Of a stretch of 64,000 nucleotides of DNA, positions 53,614-62,551 are shown piece after piece. Each line of letters begins with the position of its first letter. The stretch's first letter is position 1. The stretch spans positions 124,001 to 188,000 of the forward strand of contig JAQTXB010000002.1 in NCBI GenBank assembly GCA_028688995.1, given 5' to 3'. A program made the translations under genes and the position numbers. Under the pieces are notes generated by a model. The model had not been told where the DNA came from. It saw only the letters and a program-made list of their open reading frames with translations, and made no database searches. This DNA is from Aliarcobacter sp. (GTDB lineage: Bacteria > Campylobacterota > Campylobacteria > Campylobacterales > Arcobacteraceae).

Positions 53614-54174
53614 CTATTTCTTACAGATTGAAACCATTGCTGGTCTTAATAATCTATCTTTTAATAAATAACCTTTTTGAAGCTCTTGAACAATTGCACC
53701 ATCTTCATGATCAGCACTATCAACTTGCATTACAGCATTATGTACATTTGGATCAAACTCACCATCTGTTTCAATTTTTGTAATGTTATGTTTCTCAAAT
53801 GTTGTATTGAAGTTTTTGATTGTTAAAGAGATTCCCTCTTTTACTTTTTCAAGCAATTCATGTGCATCCAATTGTGTATTTGTAGATGATAATGCTAACT
53901 CTAAAGTATCAATTGGAGTTAATAAATCTTTTGCAAATTTTTCACTTGCATAATCAATTGCTTGATATTTTTCTCTCTCTAATCTTTTTTTGATATTTTC
54001 AAAATCAGCATGAACTCTCAAATATTTATCTTCACTATCTTTTAATTGTTGCTCTAATCTTGCAACTTTTTCTTCTAACGTTTCTTCTTTTGTTGTTTCT
54101 TCCACAACTTCACCTTGAACTTCTTGTTCAGCTGTCTCTTCTTTTATTAATTCTTCTTTTGTTTCTTCACTCAC
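53614..54174 (-). CDS. grpE: Nucleotide exchange factor GrpE
   Basis: The 186-residue dimeric cofactor drives ADP release from DnaK. A long acidic N-terminus (rich in E and T) leads to the coiled coil VARLEQQLKDSEDKYLRVHADF and then the beta-wing domain with the segment FDPNVHNAVMQVDSADH near residue 142. It lies between hrcA (9 bases) and dnaK (86 bases) on minus. Confidence 0.95.
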   Translation of the reverse strand: MSEETKEELIKEETAEQEVQGEVVEETTKEETLEEKVARLEQQLKDSEDKYLRVHADFENIKKRLEREKYQAIDYASEKFAKDLLTPIDTLELALSSTNTQLDAHELLEKVKEGISLTIKNFNTTFEKHNITKIETDGEFDPNVHNAVMQVDSADHEDGAIVQELQKGYLLKDRLLRPAMVSICKK

Positions 54175-54183
54175 ATTTATCTC

Positions 54184-54975
54184 CTAAAAAGTTGTAATTT
54201 TTTCATAAAAATATTCATAATCTTTTGGTAGTTCACCAATAACTAACATTTTAACATCTTCGTTATTGATTTTACAATAATTACAAATTCCAATATAATT
54301 TGATGGTAAAAACTTATCAAAATATAAACCCTCTTTTAACTCATCTAAAATTTGACCTTTTAAAAAACTGTTTATTGTATATTCATCAAAATCATAATTC
54401 AAAGCTAGATTTAGAAACTCTTTATAATTAAAAATCTGAAAGTCTGAAGTTTGTAGGGTTTGATTTATAGACTCATAAACCTCATAAGCACCCACATCTT
54501 TAGAAACCTTCGTAATATCTTTTAAATCTAAACCTATCATATCATTTAAAAATCTGTAAAGTGCATCTGAATATTTTACACTAATAGCAAATGAAGAAAA
54601 TTCTAATATCATATATCTATTTTCAACATTTAATATATCTTTTAATATATCAGATTTCTCTTTTTTTATAAAAACAGACAGCCCTATATTTGAAGCAAAA
54701 TACTCTAATGCTCGTAAATTTACACCTTTTAGTTTAAAATTAAGTTTAGTCTGCCAATATTGTTTTAAAGCTTCCGTAGTTGGAGTTCTTCCACTACTTA
54801 TATGCTCTTGGGCAAGATAACCCTCATCACCTAACTTTTTAAAGTATCCTCTAATAGTCGCTGGTGAATAAGTAATATCATACATAGATTTTAATTGAGT
54901 TGAACCAATTGGTTCTAAGTGCTCAATATAAGCTTTAATAATTGACTGTAATAAAAACTCTTTTTTATCTATCAT
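54184..54975 (-). CDS. hrcA: Heat-inducible transcription repressor HrcA
   Basis: The 263-residue repressor has an N-terminal winged helix (EPIGSTQLKSMYDITYSPATIR split, residues ~17-38; GYLAQEHISSGRTPT) and a GAF-like dimer domain. The length is shorter than the ~340 residues of Bacillus HrcA and fits the Campylobacterota form. It binds the CIRCE operator that lies 23 bases upstream of its own ATG, so it should repress its own operon. The ATG is at 54975. Confidence 0.94.
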   Translation of the reverse strand: MIDKKEFLLQSIIKAYIEHLEPIGSTQLKSMYDITYSPATIRGYFKKLGDEGYLAQEHISSGRTPTTEALKQYWQTKLNFKLKGVNLRALEYFASNIGLSVFIKKEKSDILKDILNVENRYMILEFSSFAISVKYSDALYRFLNDMIGLDLKDITKVSKDVGAYEVYESINQTLQTSDFQIFNYKEFLNLALNYDFDEYTINSFLKGQILDELKEGLYFDKFLPSNYIGICNYCKINNEDVKMLVIGELPKDYEYFYEKITTF

Positions 54976-54997
54976 GGATTACGACCATTTTCATAAT

Positions 54998-55024
54998 TTA
55001 GCACTCAGTATCTTAAACTGCTAA
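54998..55024 (-). promoter_or_regulatory. CIRCE operator of the hrcA operon
   Basis: On minus, the arms are TTAGCAGTT (55024-55016) and GAGTGCTAA (55006-54998), separated by 9 bases. The distal arm is a perfect CIRCE half. The proximal arm matches TTAGCACTC at seven of nine bases. It lies directly after the -10 box of the promoter at 55028-55057, where HrcA binding would block RNA polymerase. Confidence 0.92.
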
Positions 55025-55027
55025 AGA

Positions 55028-55057
55028 ATTATAACCTATTGAGTCTTTATTTGTCAA
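55028..55057 (-). promoter_or_regulatory. Consensus sigma-70 promoter of hrcA-grpE-dnaK
   Basis: On minus, TTGACA (55057-55052) and TATAAT (55033-55028) are separated by 18 bases. Both hexamers are perfect consensus. The CIRCE element starts 3 bases downstream, covering the expected start site, so the promoter is strong but repressed by HrcA at normal temperature. Confidence 0.9.
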
Positions 55058-55294
55058 GTATTTTATTTTAAATTTTTAAAATTTTTAAATTTACAAAATG
55101 TGTAAAATTTATACTCTAAATATTTTAGTTTAAATATTATTTAAGTAAACATAAATTTATTCTATGTTAAATTTTAATTTGTAATTAATATATAATTTTT
55201 GCATAATTAATCAGTTTATTTGTATTGTATTAAGATTAATTTATTGATATAATTATTTGGCTAGTGATTATGTAATTAAAACTAAGGAGAAAAA
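55058..55294 (+). promoter_or_regulatory. AT-rich upstream region of the TRAP operon
   Basis: This is the remainder of the 319-base gap between hrcA and the TRAP gene. The bases up to about 55240 are extremely AT-rich and show no open frame of note. A TATAAT box at 55248-55253 is the likely -10 for the TRAP operon, with AAGGAG at 55284-55289 before ATG 55295. No -35 hexamer or operator palindrome is clear. Confidence 0.55.
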
Positions 55295-56266
55295 ATGACA
55301 AGATCTAAAGAAATCCCAATGGGTAAAAAAATTGCAACTGCTGCATTAATTGGTATGTTATCAGTTCCAGCATTTGCTGCTGAGTTTGTTACTATTGGAA
55401 CAGGTGGAGTTACAGGAACTTATTATCCAACAGGTGGAGCTATTTGTAGATTAGTTAATCAATATAAAAAAGAGACAAAAATTAGATGTTCTGTAGAATC
55501 AACTGGAGGTTCTGTTTATAATGTAAATACTATCAAAAATGGTGAACTTGATTTTGGTATTGTTCAATCTGACATTGTTTATCAAGCAAGCAGAGGTGAG
55601 GGAGCATTCAAAGATGCTGCAATTCCTAAATTAAAATCTGTAATGGCAATTTATCCTGAATTATTAACTTTAGTTACTAGAAAAGATGCAAATATCAATT
55701 CTTTACTAGATGTAAAAGGAAAAAGAATTAATCTTGGAAATCCAGGAAGTGGAAATGAAGCAACTGCTTTAACTCTATTTGATGAAAGTGGAATTAAAAA
55801 AGAAGATTTAAAATTTGCAGGTGCACTAAAAGCTTCTGAAATGCCAGATGCATTAAGAGATAATAAAATAGATGGATATTTTTATATGGTTGGACATCCA
55901 ACAGCAAATATTCAAGATGCTGCAAATTCAGTTGATGTAAAAATTGTTCCAATTGAAGGAGCTAATGTTGATACTTTAATTAAAAAATATCCATATTTTG
56001 CAAAAGCAAATGTTCCTGGTTCAATTTATAAAGGAAATGATGCTGATATACCAACATTTGGGGTAAAAGCAGTACTTGTAACAAGTGATGATGTTAGTGT
56101 TGATGCAGTTTATACAGTTGTTAAAGCTATTTTAGAAAACTTTGATGAATTTAAACAATTACACCCAGCATATAGTCAAATTACAAAAAAATCTCTACTT
56201 GATGGATTATCAGCTCCTTTACATGAGGGTGCAAAAAAATATTTCCAAGAAGCTGGATTATTATAA
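55295..56266 (+). CDS. TAXI-family TRAP transporter solute-binding protein
   Basis: The 323-residue periplasmic receptor has a signal peptide (AALIGMLSVPAFAA, cleavage near residue 29) and begins EFVTIGTGGVTGTYYPTGG, the defining TAXI motif. A later QSDIVYQASRG segment is also typical. It would deliver an anion such as glutamate or another dicarboxylate-like ligand to the permease downstream. ATG 55295 has AAGGAG upstream, and a second ATG at residue 9 is possible. A hairpin follows the stop. Confidence 0.93.
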   Translation: MTRSKEIPMGKKIATAALIGMLSVPAFAAEFVTIGTGGVTGTYYPTGGAICRLVNQYKKETKIRCSVESTGGSVYNVNTIKNGELDFGIVQSDIVYQASRGEGAFKDAAIPKLKSVMAIYPELLTLVTRKDANINSLLDVKGKRINLGNPGSGNEATALTLFDESGIKKEDLKFAGALKASEMPDALRDNKIDGYFYMVGHPTANIQDAANSVDVKIVPIEGANVDTLIKKYPYFAKANVPGSIYKGNDADIPTFGVKAVLVTSDDVSVDAVYTVVKAILENFDEFKQLHPAYSQITKKSLLDGLSAPLHEGAKKYFQEAGLL

Positions 56267-56272
56267 ATACAA

Positions 56273-56299
56273 TTATCTAAGGATTAAATCCTTAGATAA
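56273..56299 (+). terminator. Hairpin between TAXI receptor and permease
   Basis: TTATCTAAGGAT (56273-56284) pairs perfectly with ATCCTTAGATAA (56288-56299) around a TAA loop, followed by CTCTTATTTTC. It could end most receptor transcripts or protect their 3' end, so the receptor is made in excess over the permease, a known need of binding-protein systems. Confidence 0.7.
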
Positions 56300-56382
56300 C
56301 TCTTATTTTCATACTTCATTTAAAATATATATTTGGATGAAGTATGGGAACAAAATTTCACCTATTATAAAAAGGATTTACT

Positions 56383-58491
56383 ATGGCAATTTATGAAGAA
56401 AAACCTCATAAAATTTCCCAACTCGAAGTTGAACAAATGCATGAAACTGAAGCCGTTATTAATGAGCTTGAGGGACAAAGAGTTTTTGGTTCACAACACT
56501 ATGAATTTTGGCTAATATCAATAATTGCACTTGCGTGGTCATTATTTCAATTATATATTGTAATTGAACCAACAAATTCAACAATTTCTCGATCAATTCA
56601 CTTATCATTTGGTATTGTTCTAGCATTTTTTATTTACCCAATGATGAGAAGACCTTATTTTTTAAAAAAAATTAGATGGTTTGGATATACCTTTGCTGCT
56701 ATTGGATTAGCAACTGCTTCATATATTGCACTATTTTATAATGAAATCTCATTAAGGCCTGGGGATTACACAAATGTAGATATTATTATTGCAATAATTG
56801 GAGTTATAATTTTACTTGAAGCAGGAAGAAGAGTATTAGGATTTGTATTAAGTTTAATTGCAGTTATATTTTTAGCATATGACTTTTTAGGTCCTTATAT
56901 GCCTGAATTAATTATTCATAAAGGTGCTAGTTTAAATAAACTTGCAGGTCACATGTTTTTAACAACAGAGGGAATTTTTGGCGTTCCCCTTGGAGTTTCA
57001 GCTGGATTTGTATTTTTATTTGTACTTTTTGGTTCTTTATTAGATAAAGCTGGAGCTGGTGAATATTTCATAAATTTAGCATTCTCATTACTTGGAAAAT
57101 ATAGAGGTGGTTCAGCAAAAGCATCTGTAATTGCATCTGGATTTGCAGGTATCATTAGTGGTTCATCTATAGCAAATACAGTTACAACTGGAACATTTAC
57201 TATTCCACTTATGAAAAGAACAGGATTTAGACCAGAACAAGCAGCAGCTGTTGAAGTTTCATCTTCATCAAATGGACAATTAATGCCACCAGTTATGGGA
57301 GCTGCTGCATTTATTATTGCAGAGTTTTTAGGAATGTCTTATACTGATGTTGTTGTTACTGCATTTATTCCAGCATTTGTGTCATACTTTGGTCTTTTTT
57401 ATATTGTACATTTAGAATCTCTTAAATTAGGACTTAAGGGAATGAATAAAGAAGATATTCCTCCTAAATTTGAAACATTTATGAAAGGTATTCACTATTT
57501 AATTCCTATTTTGTTTTTATTATTCACACTTATGATATTAAGAGAGAGTGCTGCAAGTGCTGCTTTTAATGCAATTATGCTGTTAATGTTATTAATGGTT
57601 GTACAACATCCATTTAGGGCATATTTAGCAAAAGAAAAAATTACAAAAGATATATGGTTAAGTGGATTTGTTGATATTTTAGCAGGAATGATAAGTGGTG
57701 CTAAAAATATGGTTCCTATTGCAATTGCAACAGCGATTGCTGGAATTATTGTAGGTTCAATTACACTAACGGGTCTTGGTCAAGTTTTATTAGAAGTTGT
57801 AGAGACTTTATCTAATGGAAATATTTTTGCTATATTAATTCTTGCAGCTATTATTTCATTGATTTTAGGAATGGGATTACCAACAACTGCAAATTATATT
57901 GTAATGGCTTCATTAACTGCACCTGTTATTTTAACACTAGCTGCTGATAATGGATTTTTAATTCCTGCAATTGCAGCTCACTTGTTTGTATTTTATTTTG
58001 GTATTTTAGCAGATGTTACTCCACCAGTTGGACTAGCAGCCTATGCAGCTGCTGGAATTGCAAAAGCAGACCCAATTAAAGTAGGAATTCAAGGATTCAA
58101 ATATGATATTAGAACAGCAATTTTGCCATTTATGTTCTTTTTTAACTCAGAGTTATTATTAATTTCAGGAGTGGATCCATTAAATCCTGCAAATCCTGCT
58201 GGTTGGATTTGGATTACAAATCCTATGGAAATAGCAGTAATATTCTGTACAGCATTTGTAGGTATGATGGCATTCTCTTGTTTTACACAGGGATATTTTA
58301 TTACAAAAACAACTATTTTAGAAAGATTTATATTTTTAGGTGTTGTTCCATTTATGTTTTTACCAAAAATAATGGCAACTCATTTACATTTACCAAGTCA
58401 TTTTATTTCATATTTGATTGGTATTTCTATAATGATAGCAATTTATCTTATCCAAAAAGCAAGAGTAAAAGCTCAAGTAGTTACTGCATAA
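56383..58491 (+). CDS. TRAP transporter fused permease (small plus large subunits)
   Basis: The 702-residue protein carries both TRAP membrane parts. An N-terminal four-span region (from about residue 45) corresponds to the small Q subunit, and the large M subunit of about 12 spans follows, with family motifs GLPTTANYIVMASLTAPVI near residue 500 and the SAGFVFLFVLFGSLLDKAG segment near 209. Transport uses the sodium gradient. It follows the TAXI receptor by 116 bases. The first 20 residues are polar and cytoplasmic. Confidence 0.93.
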   Translation: MAIYEEKPHKISQLEVEQMHETEAVINELEGQRVFGSQHYEFWLISIIALAWSLFQLYIVIEPTNSTISRSIHLSFGIVLAFFIYPMMRRPYFLKKIRWFGYTFAAIGLATASYIALFYNEISLRPGDYTNVDIIIAIIGVIILLEAGRRVLGFVLSLIAVIFLAYDFLGPYMPELIIHKGASLNKLAGHMFLTTEGIFGVPLGVSAGFVFLFVLFGSLLDKAGAGEYFINLAFSLLGKYRGGSAKASVIASGFAGIISGSSIANTVTTGTFTIPLMKRTGFRPEQAAAVEVSSSSNGQLMPPVMGAAAFIIAEFLGMSYTDVVVTAFIPAFVSYFGLFYIVHLESLKLGLKGMNKEDIPPKFETFMKGIHYLIPILFLLFTLMILRESAASAAFNAIMLLMLLMVVQHPFRAYLAKEKITKDIWLSGFVDILAGMISGAKNMVPIAIATAIAGIIVGSITLTGLGQVLLEVVETLSNGNIFAILILAAIISLILGMGLPTTANYIVMASLTAPVILTLAADNGFLIPAIAAHLFVFYFGILADVTPPVGLAAYAAAGIAKADPIKVGIQGFKYDIRTAILPFMFFFNSELLLISGVDPLNPANPAGWIWITNPMEIAVIFCTAFVGMMAFSCFTQGYFITKTTILERFIFLGVVPFMFLPKIMATHLHLPSHFISYLIGISIMIAIYLIQKARVKAQVVTA

Positions 58492-58522
58492 AAGATATAA
58501 GAGGTTTTGCCTCTTATATCTT
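58492..58522. terminator. Bidirectional hairpin between TRAP permease and response regulator
   Basis: AAGATATAAGAGG (58492-58504) pairs perfectly with CCTCTTATATCTT (58510-58522) around TTTTG. It starts just after the permease stop and its right arm includes part of the response regulator stop at 58521. It is followed by ATTTAGTT on plus. Confidence 0.82.
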
Positions 58523-59240
58523 ATTTAGTTAAAACCTTTTCAATTATATATCCATAACCTTTATGGGAAATAATAAAATCATCATCTTTAATTTTATCTT
58601 TTAATCTTTTCATTACTGTTCTCAAAGATGAATCATTAATATTAATATTATCCCAAACCTCTTCTTTAAATCTTTCAATAGGAATTACAACACCTAAATT
58701 TTTTATAAGTACATCTAAAATTTCCGACTCTTTTTTTGAAAGTTTCACTATTAGATTTTTATGATAAAGCTTATTATTTGTCAAATCAAAAGTATAGCTA
58801 TTGTTTAAAGGAATTAAATTGTTAGTTTTAATTATTGGCTGTTTATCTAAGATTACTTCTTCTTTAGCCTTTTGTAACATCTCCATCATATTATCTATAT
58901 TTAAAGGTTTAACAAAATATCCACAAACTCGTAAATTAATAAGCTTTAATAAATCCTCTTCATTTTTGTGAGCACTTACAATTATAAATCTTTGATTTGG
59001 AGAAAATTTTAAAATCTCATCAATCATCTGCATACCATTTACATTTGGCATATTTAAATCTGTTAATATTAAATCAAAGTTTTTATTATTCTGTTCATTC
59101 TCTTTTATGATTAAAAGTGCTTCTTCCCCATCACAAGCTAAAATTACTTCATCAAAAATTGTATTCAAATAAAAAGCTAAAGTTTTTCTTGCAAGTTCTT
59201 CATCTTCAACTAACAAAACTCTTGTTTTAAAATTTTGCAT
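58521..59240 (-). CDS. OmpR-family response regulator
   Basis: The 239-residue regulator has a receiver domain with acidic pocket VEDEE and phospho-acceptor D61 (LTDLNMPNVNG), then a C-terminal winged helix (LSKKESEILDVLI, GYGYIIE). ATG 59240 has AGAGAAAA upstream. It follows the kinase gene by 46 bases and faces the TRAP operon, so control of that transporter is the best guess. The receiver-to-effector linker is long (about 30 residues). Confidence 0.9.
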   Translation of the reverse strand: MQNFKTRVLLVEDEELARKTLAFYLNTIFDEVILACDGEEALLIIKENEQNNKNFDLILTDLNMPNVNGMQMIDEILKFSPNQRFIIVSAHKNEEDLLKLINLRVCGYFVKPLNIDNMMEMLQKAKEEVILDKQPIIKTNNLIPLNNSYTFDLTNNKLYHKNLIVKLSKKESEILDVLIKNLGVVIPIERFKEEVWDNININDSSLRTVMKRLKDKIKDDDFIISHKGYGYIIEKVLTK

Positions 59241-59286
59241 ATTTTCTCTCTTAAATATATATTCTTAGATTATAGCAAAAGTTATT

Positions 59287-61812
59287 TTAACCATTTAATT
59301 TTATTAGGAACTCTACACCATCATCTTTATTTATGGCCTCAATTTTCCCATTCATATTTTTTTCTATAATCACTTTTGTCATATATAAACCAATTCCCGT
59401 ACCTTGATTTTCAAACTTTGTTGTAAAGTACGGTTCAAAGATTCTTTCGATTATTTTTTCATCTATATTTCCACAATTATTAAAAATTGAGATAAAAAAA
59501 GTTTTATCCTCTTTATAAACTTTTATTTCAATTAGAGCTTTAAATTTAATGATTTTATCTTTTAATATTTTTGCATCTATTGCATTATTTAATATGTTTA
59601 CGATTACTTGTTCAAACTCATTTTCATAACTATCAATCAGCAAATCTAAAGCTTCAATCTTTAATTCAATTGAGTTTCTTTCTAAAGAGGATTTAACTAT
59701 TTTAGAACTTTGAATAATTGACTCTTTTATATTAAATAGTTTTTTTTCTTTTGATGGTTTATAAAAATTTCTAAAATCATCAATTGTTTGAGACATAAAA
59801 TCAATTTGTAATTTTGCATTTTTTATAGTTTCATTTAACTCTTCTTTTGGAAGTTTTCCATATGAATCTCTAATATAATAGATTAATAAATTGATATTAT
59901 TTAAAGGTTGTCTCCATTGGTGAGCAATATTTCCTAACATTTCACCCATAGATGCTAACTTGTTTTGTTGAACTAATAATCTATCTTTTTCTAGATTTTT
60001 TTCAACTTCAAGTTCAACCCTTTGTTTTAACTCTTCTTCATTTATTTTAAGATTTGTTATATCATTTAAATATCCATAAAAACCAATAACATTTGCATAA
60101 TCATCTTTTATTAAAATAGCTCTTGTATAAACCCATTTTATCTCTTTATTTTTATCTATAACCCTATAGATACAATTAAAAGAGTCAGCATCTTCCAATA
60201 TTGCTGCGCTTATCACATTTCTTAACTGTTCTAAATCGTCTTTGTGTACAAAATCAAAGAAATTACTTTTGTTTTCAAAATCCTTTACTTCATATCCATA
60301 AGTGCTAATACTTTTTGATACAAATTTAACACTTAAATTTTTATCATTTTCCCATCTAAAAACAACAATTCTTCCAAACTCAGTTAATAACTCAACATCC
60401 CTTAACTCTTTTATTAATTTAACTCTATCATCAATGTTCATTGACATCATTAAAATTCTATTTGAATTAAACTCTTTACCTCGAACTAATATCCACTTAT
60501 AATTGTTCCATTTATCTTTTAATCTATATTCACAAATAAAATGTTCACTCTTTTTATTAATATGATTTTCATACTCTTGGATAACCTTTTGTTTATCATC
60601 TTTATGAACTAACGCTAACCATTCATCAAAGGTCTGAATCTCATTTCTTTTATAACCAAACATTTCAAGCCATCTATTTGAGAAAAATATTTCCTTTGAT
60701 TTTAAGTCCATATCCCATAAACCATCATTTGAAGCGATAATTGCTAATTCATATCTCTCTTTCCATTTTTTAAATAAGAGATTTCTTCTTTGCAATCTTT
60801 TATCATATCTATTAAAAATAGTATTTATGAATCTTCCAAAAAAAACAGCAGAAACGATTAATAATAAAGCTATAAAAACTACCAATAAAAAAAATGTTAC
60901 AAGTTTAGTTTGATATTCACTTTTTATCTTTTTTATCCCTTTATTTGAGAGATTAGTTTTTATAAAAATTTTATATTGATATTTTTGGAAAGTATATGAA
61001 GAGTCATTTTTACTCTCTTCATGAAAATTTGCAATATCTTTTAAATCTTGAACTTTTCCATCCATATTATAATTTAGTACTTTATTTTCCATTACATCAT
61101 AAAAATATAAATATGAATTATTTAAAGTTTTACTTTTATCAACTATAGAGTCTAGAATTGCCTTTTTTGTTAAAACTTTCATGTCATCTATTCTTGAATA
61201 TGCCCCAATAAATAGATTTAAAAATTCAATATTTTTAATATAACTCAATTGGATAATACTTTTTTGATTATCAATGTTGTACATAAGATTATTATCACCA
61301 ATATGTTCAATATTTCTTAACATATGTTGTTTAAATTGGTCTGTTTTATTTTCTGAATTTGTAAGTTCAATTAGATTATTAAGAATCTCTTCACCATATA
61401 AAACATTATAATGAAGATTATCAAAAATCAAAAACTTTATTTCTTCTTTTGTTTCTATCTCTTGTAAATATGGTTTTAAAAGATTTATATTAAACTCTTT
61501 TTGATTCATCTCTTTTGCTTTTATGTAACCAATTATTTCATAAATATAGTTACTTAAATCATTTTCAATATCATCAAACCCAGTACTTGTGTTGTATTTT
61601 ATACTAGAAATATATGTTCTTAGAATTTCTTTTTTATAAAAATTCTCATTTTGTAGTAATCTCTCTATTTTACTTCTTTTTTCATACTCTAAAAAAAAGA
61701 AAATTGCTATAAAAGCAATTATTGATAATAAGAAAATAAATAATAAAGGCGTAAAAACTATCTGATTTTTTATGTCTAAGAGAGTATAAAATTTCTTCTT
61801 TTTTAAAAACAT
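59287..61812 (-). CDS. Sensor histidine kinase with periplasmic sensor and two PAS domains
   Basis: The 841-residue kinase has an N-terminal span (about residues 16-40), a long periplasmic region of about 260 residues, a second span (~304-328), then two PAS domains (DGLWDMDLKSKEIFFSNRW near 365 and VSKSISTYGYEVKDF near 490). The HisKA motif is GNIAHQWRQPLNN with H631, and the ATPase domain has GTGIGLYMTKVII. It is encoded 9 bases after truA and precedes its regulator. Its ligand may be the TRAP substrate. Confidence 0.9.
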   Translation of the reverse strand: MFLKKKKFYTLLDIKNQIVFTPLLFIFLLSIIAFIAIFFFLEYEKRSKIERLLQNENFYKKEILRTYISSIKYNTSTGFDDIENDLSNYIYEIIGYIKAKEMNQKEFNINLLKPYLQEIETKEEIKFLIFDNLHYNVLYGEEILNNLIELTNSENKTDQFKQHMLRNIEHIGDNNLMYNIDNQKSIIQLSYIKNIEFLNLFIGAYSRIDDMKVLTKKAILDSIVDKSKTLNNSYLYFYDVMENKVLNYNMDGKVQDLKDIANFHEESKNDSSYTFQKYQYKIFIKTNLSNKGIKKIKSEYQTKLVTFFLLVVFIALLLIVSAVFFGRFINTIFNRYDKRLQRRNLLFKKWKERYELAIIASNDGLWDMDLKSKEIFFSNRWLEMFGYKRNEIQTFDEWLALVHKDDKQKVIQEYENHINKKSEHFICEYRLKDKWNNYKWILVRGKEFNSNRILMMSMNIDDRVKLIKELRDVELLTEFGRIVVFRWENDKNLSVKFVSKSISTYGYEVKDFENKSNFFDFVHKDDLEQLRNVISAAILEDADSFNCIYRVIDKNKEIKWVYTRAILIKDDYANVIGFYGYLNDITNLKINEEELKQRVELEVEKNLEKDRLLVQQNKLASMGEMLGNIAHQWRQPLNNINLLIYYIRDSYGKLPKEELNETIKNAKLQIDFMSQTIDDFRNFYKPSKEKKLFNIKESIIQSSKIVKSSLERNSIELKIEALDLLIDSYENEFEQVIVNILNNAIDAKILKDKIIKFKALIEIKVYKEDKTFFISIFNNCGNIDEKIIERIFEPYFTTKFENQGTGIGLYMTKVIIEKNMNGKIEAINKDDGVEFLIKLNG

Positions 61813-61821
61813 TTTAAACCT

Positions 61822-62544
61822 TTAATATTTTATTTTTGCTAGATATAATCCATTTGCCTTTACTGGTGTTTTAAAAATATTTTTTTCTAATCTTAACTGT
61901 TTTTTTAAATCTTCTATAGTTAATTTTTTATCATTGATTGCTAATAAAAATCCAACCATTAATCTAATCTGAGAACGTAAATACGAATTTGCAGTAAATT
62001 TAAAAATATAAATATCTTTATACTTATAAAAACTTGTATTATAAATCTCTCTTACTGTTATATCTTTATCACTTCCTGTTTTATGAAAATATTTAAAATC
62101 ATAAACTCCTATAAACTCTTTTATTGCTAGTTTTAATAACTCTTCATCAACAAAAGGAACATAAGTAATAAATTTATCATTAAAAGGAGTCGTTGGTTTT
62201 GAAGTAATTATATACCTATAATCTCTTTTTTTTGCATGAAATCTTGAGTGAAAATCATCTTTTACTTTTGAGATTTTTAGTATTTTAATCGAAGTTGGCA
62301 GATTTCTATTTAAAACCTCTTTTAGCTTAAAAAAATCACTCCAAAAATCAGGAACAATACAGTTAAAAACTTGTCCAGTTGCATGAACTTCTTTGTCAGT
62401 TCTACCACTTAAAACTATATTTGTTTCAATATTTATTTTTCTAAAAGCAAATAAAAGTTTATCTTCGATAGTCAAACCATTTGGTTGTTTTTGACTTCCT
62501 TGATACAAACTTCCATCATAAGAGATTACAAATTTTAGATTCAT
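61822..62544 (-). CDS. truA: tRNA pseudouridine(38-40) synthase TruA
   Basis: The 240-residue enzyme modifies U38-U40 in the tRNA anticodon arm. The active motif GRTDKEVHATGQV holds catalytic D50, and the RDYRYII and TANSYLRSQIRLMVGFLL segments are typical. It follows the LptF/G-type gene by 7 bases and precedes the kinase gene by 9, so RNA modification, envelope assembly and sensing genes share one transcript. Confidence 0.95.
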   Translation of the reverse strand: MNLKFVISYDGSLYQGSQKQPNGLTIEDKLLFAFRKINIETNIVLSGRTDKEVHATGQVFNCIVPDFWSDFFKLKEVLNRNLPTSIKILKISKVKDDFHSRFHAKKRDYRYIITSKPTTPFNDKFITYVPFVDEELLKLAIKEFIGVYDFKYFHKTGSDKDITVREIYNTSFYKYKDIYIFKFTANSYLRSQIRLMVGFLLAINDKKLTIEDLKKQLRLEKNIFKTPVKANGLYLAKIKY

Positions 62545-62551
62545 TTATTGT

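Noticed and set aside
56142-56515. Two plus-strand frames between the TAXI receptor and the permease
   Set aside because: They overlap the receptor and permease in other frames, contain the hairpin at 56273-56299 and show no protein-like features.
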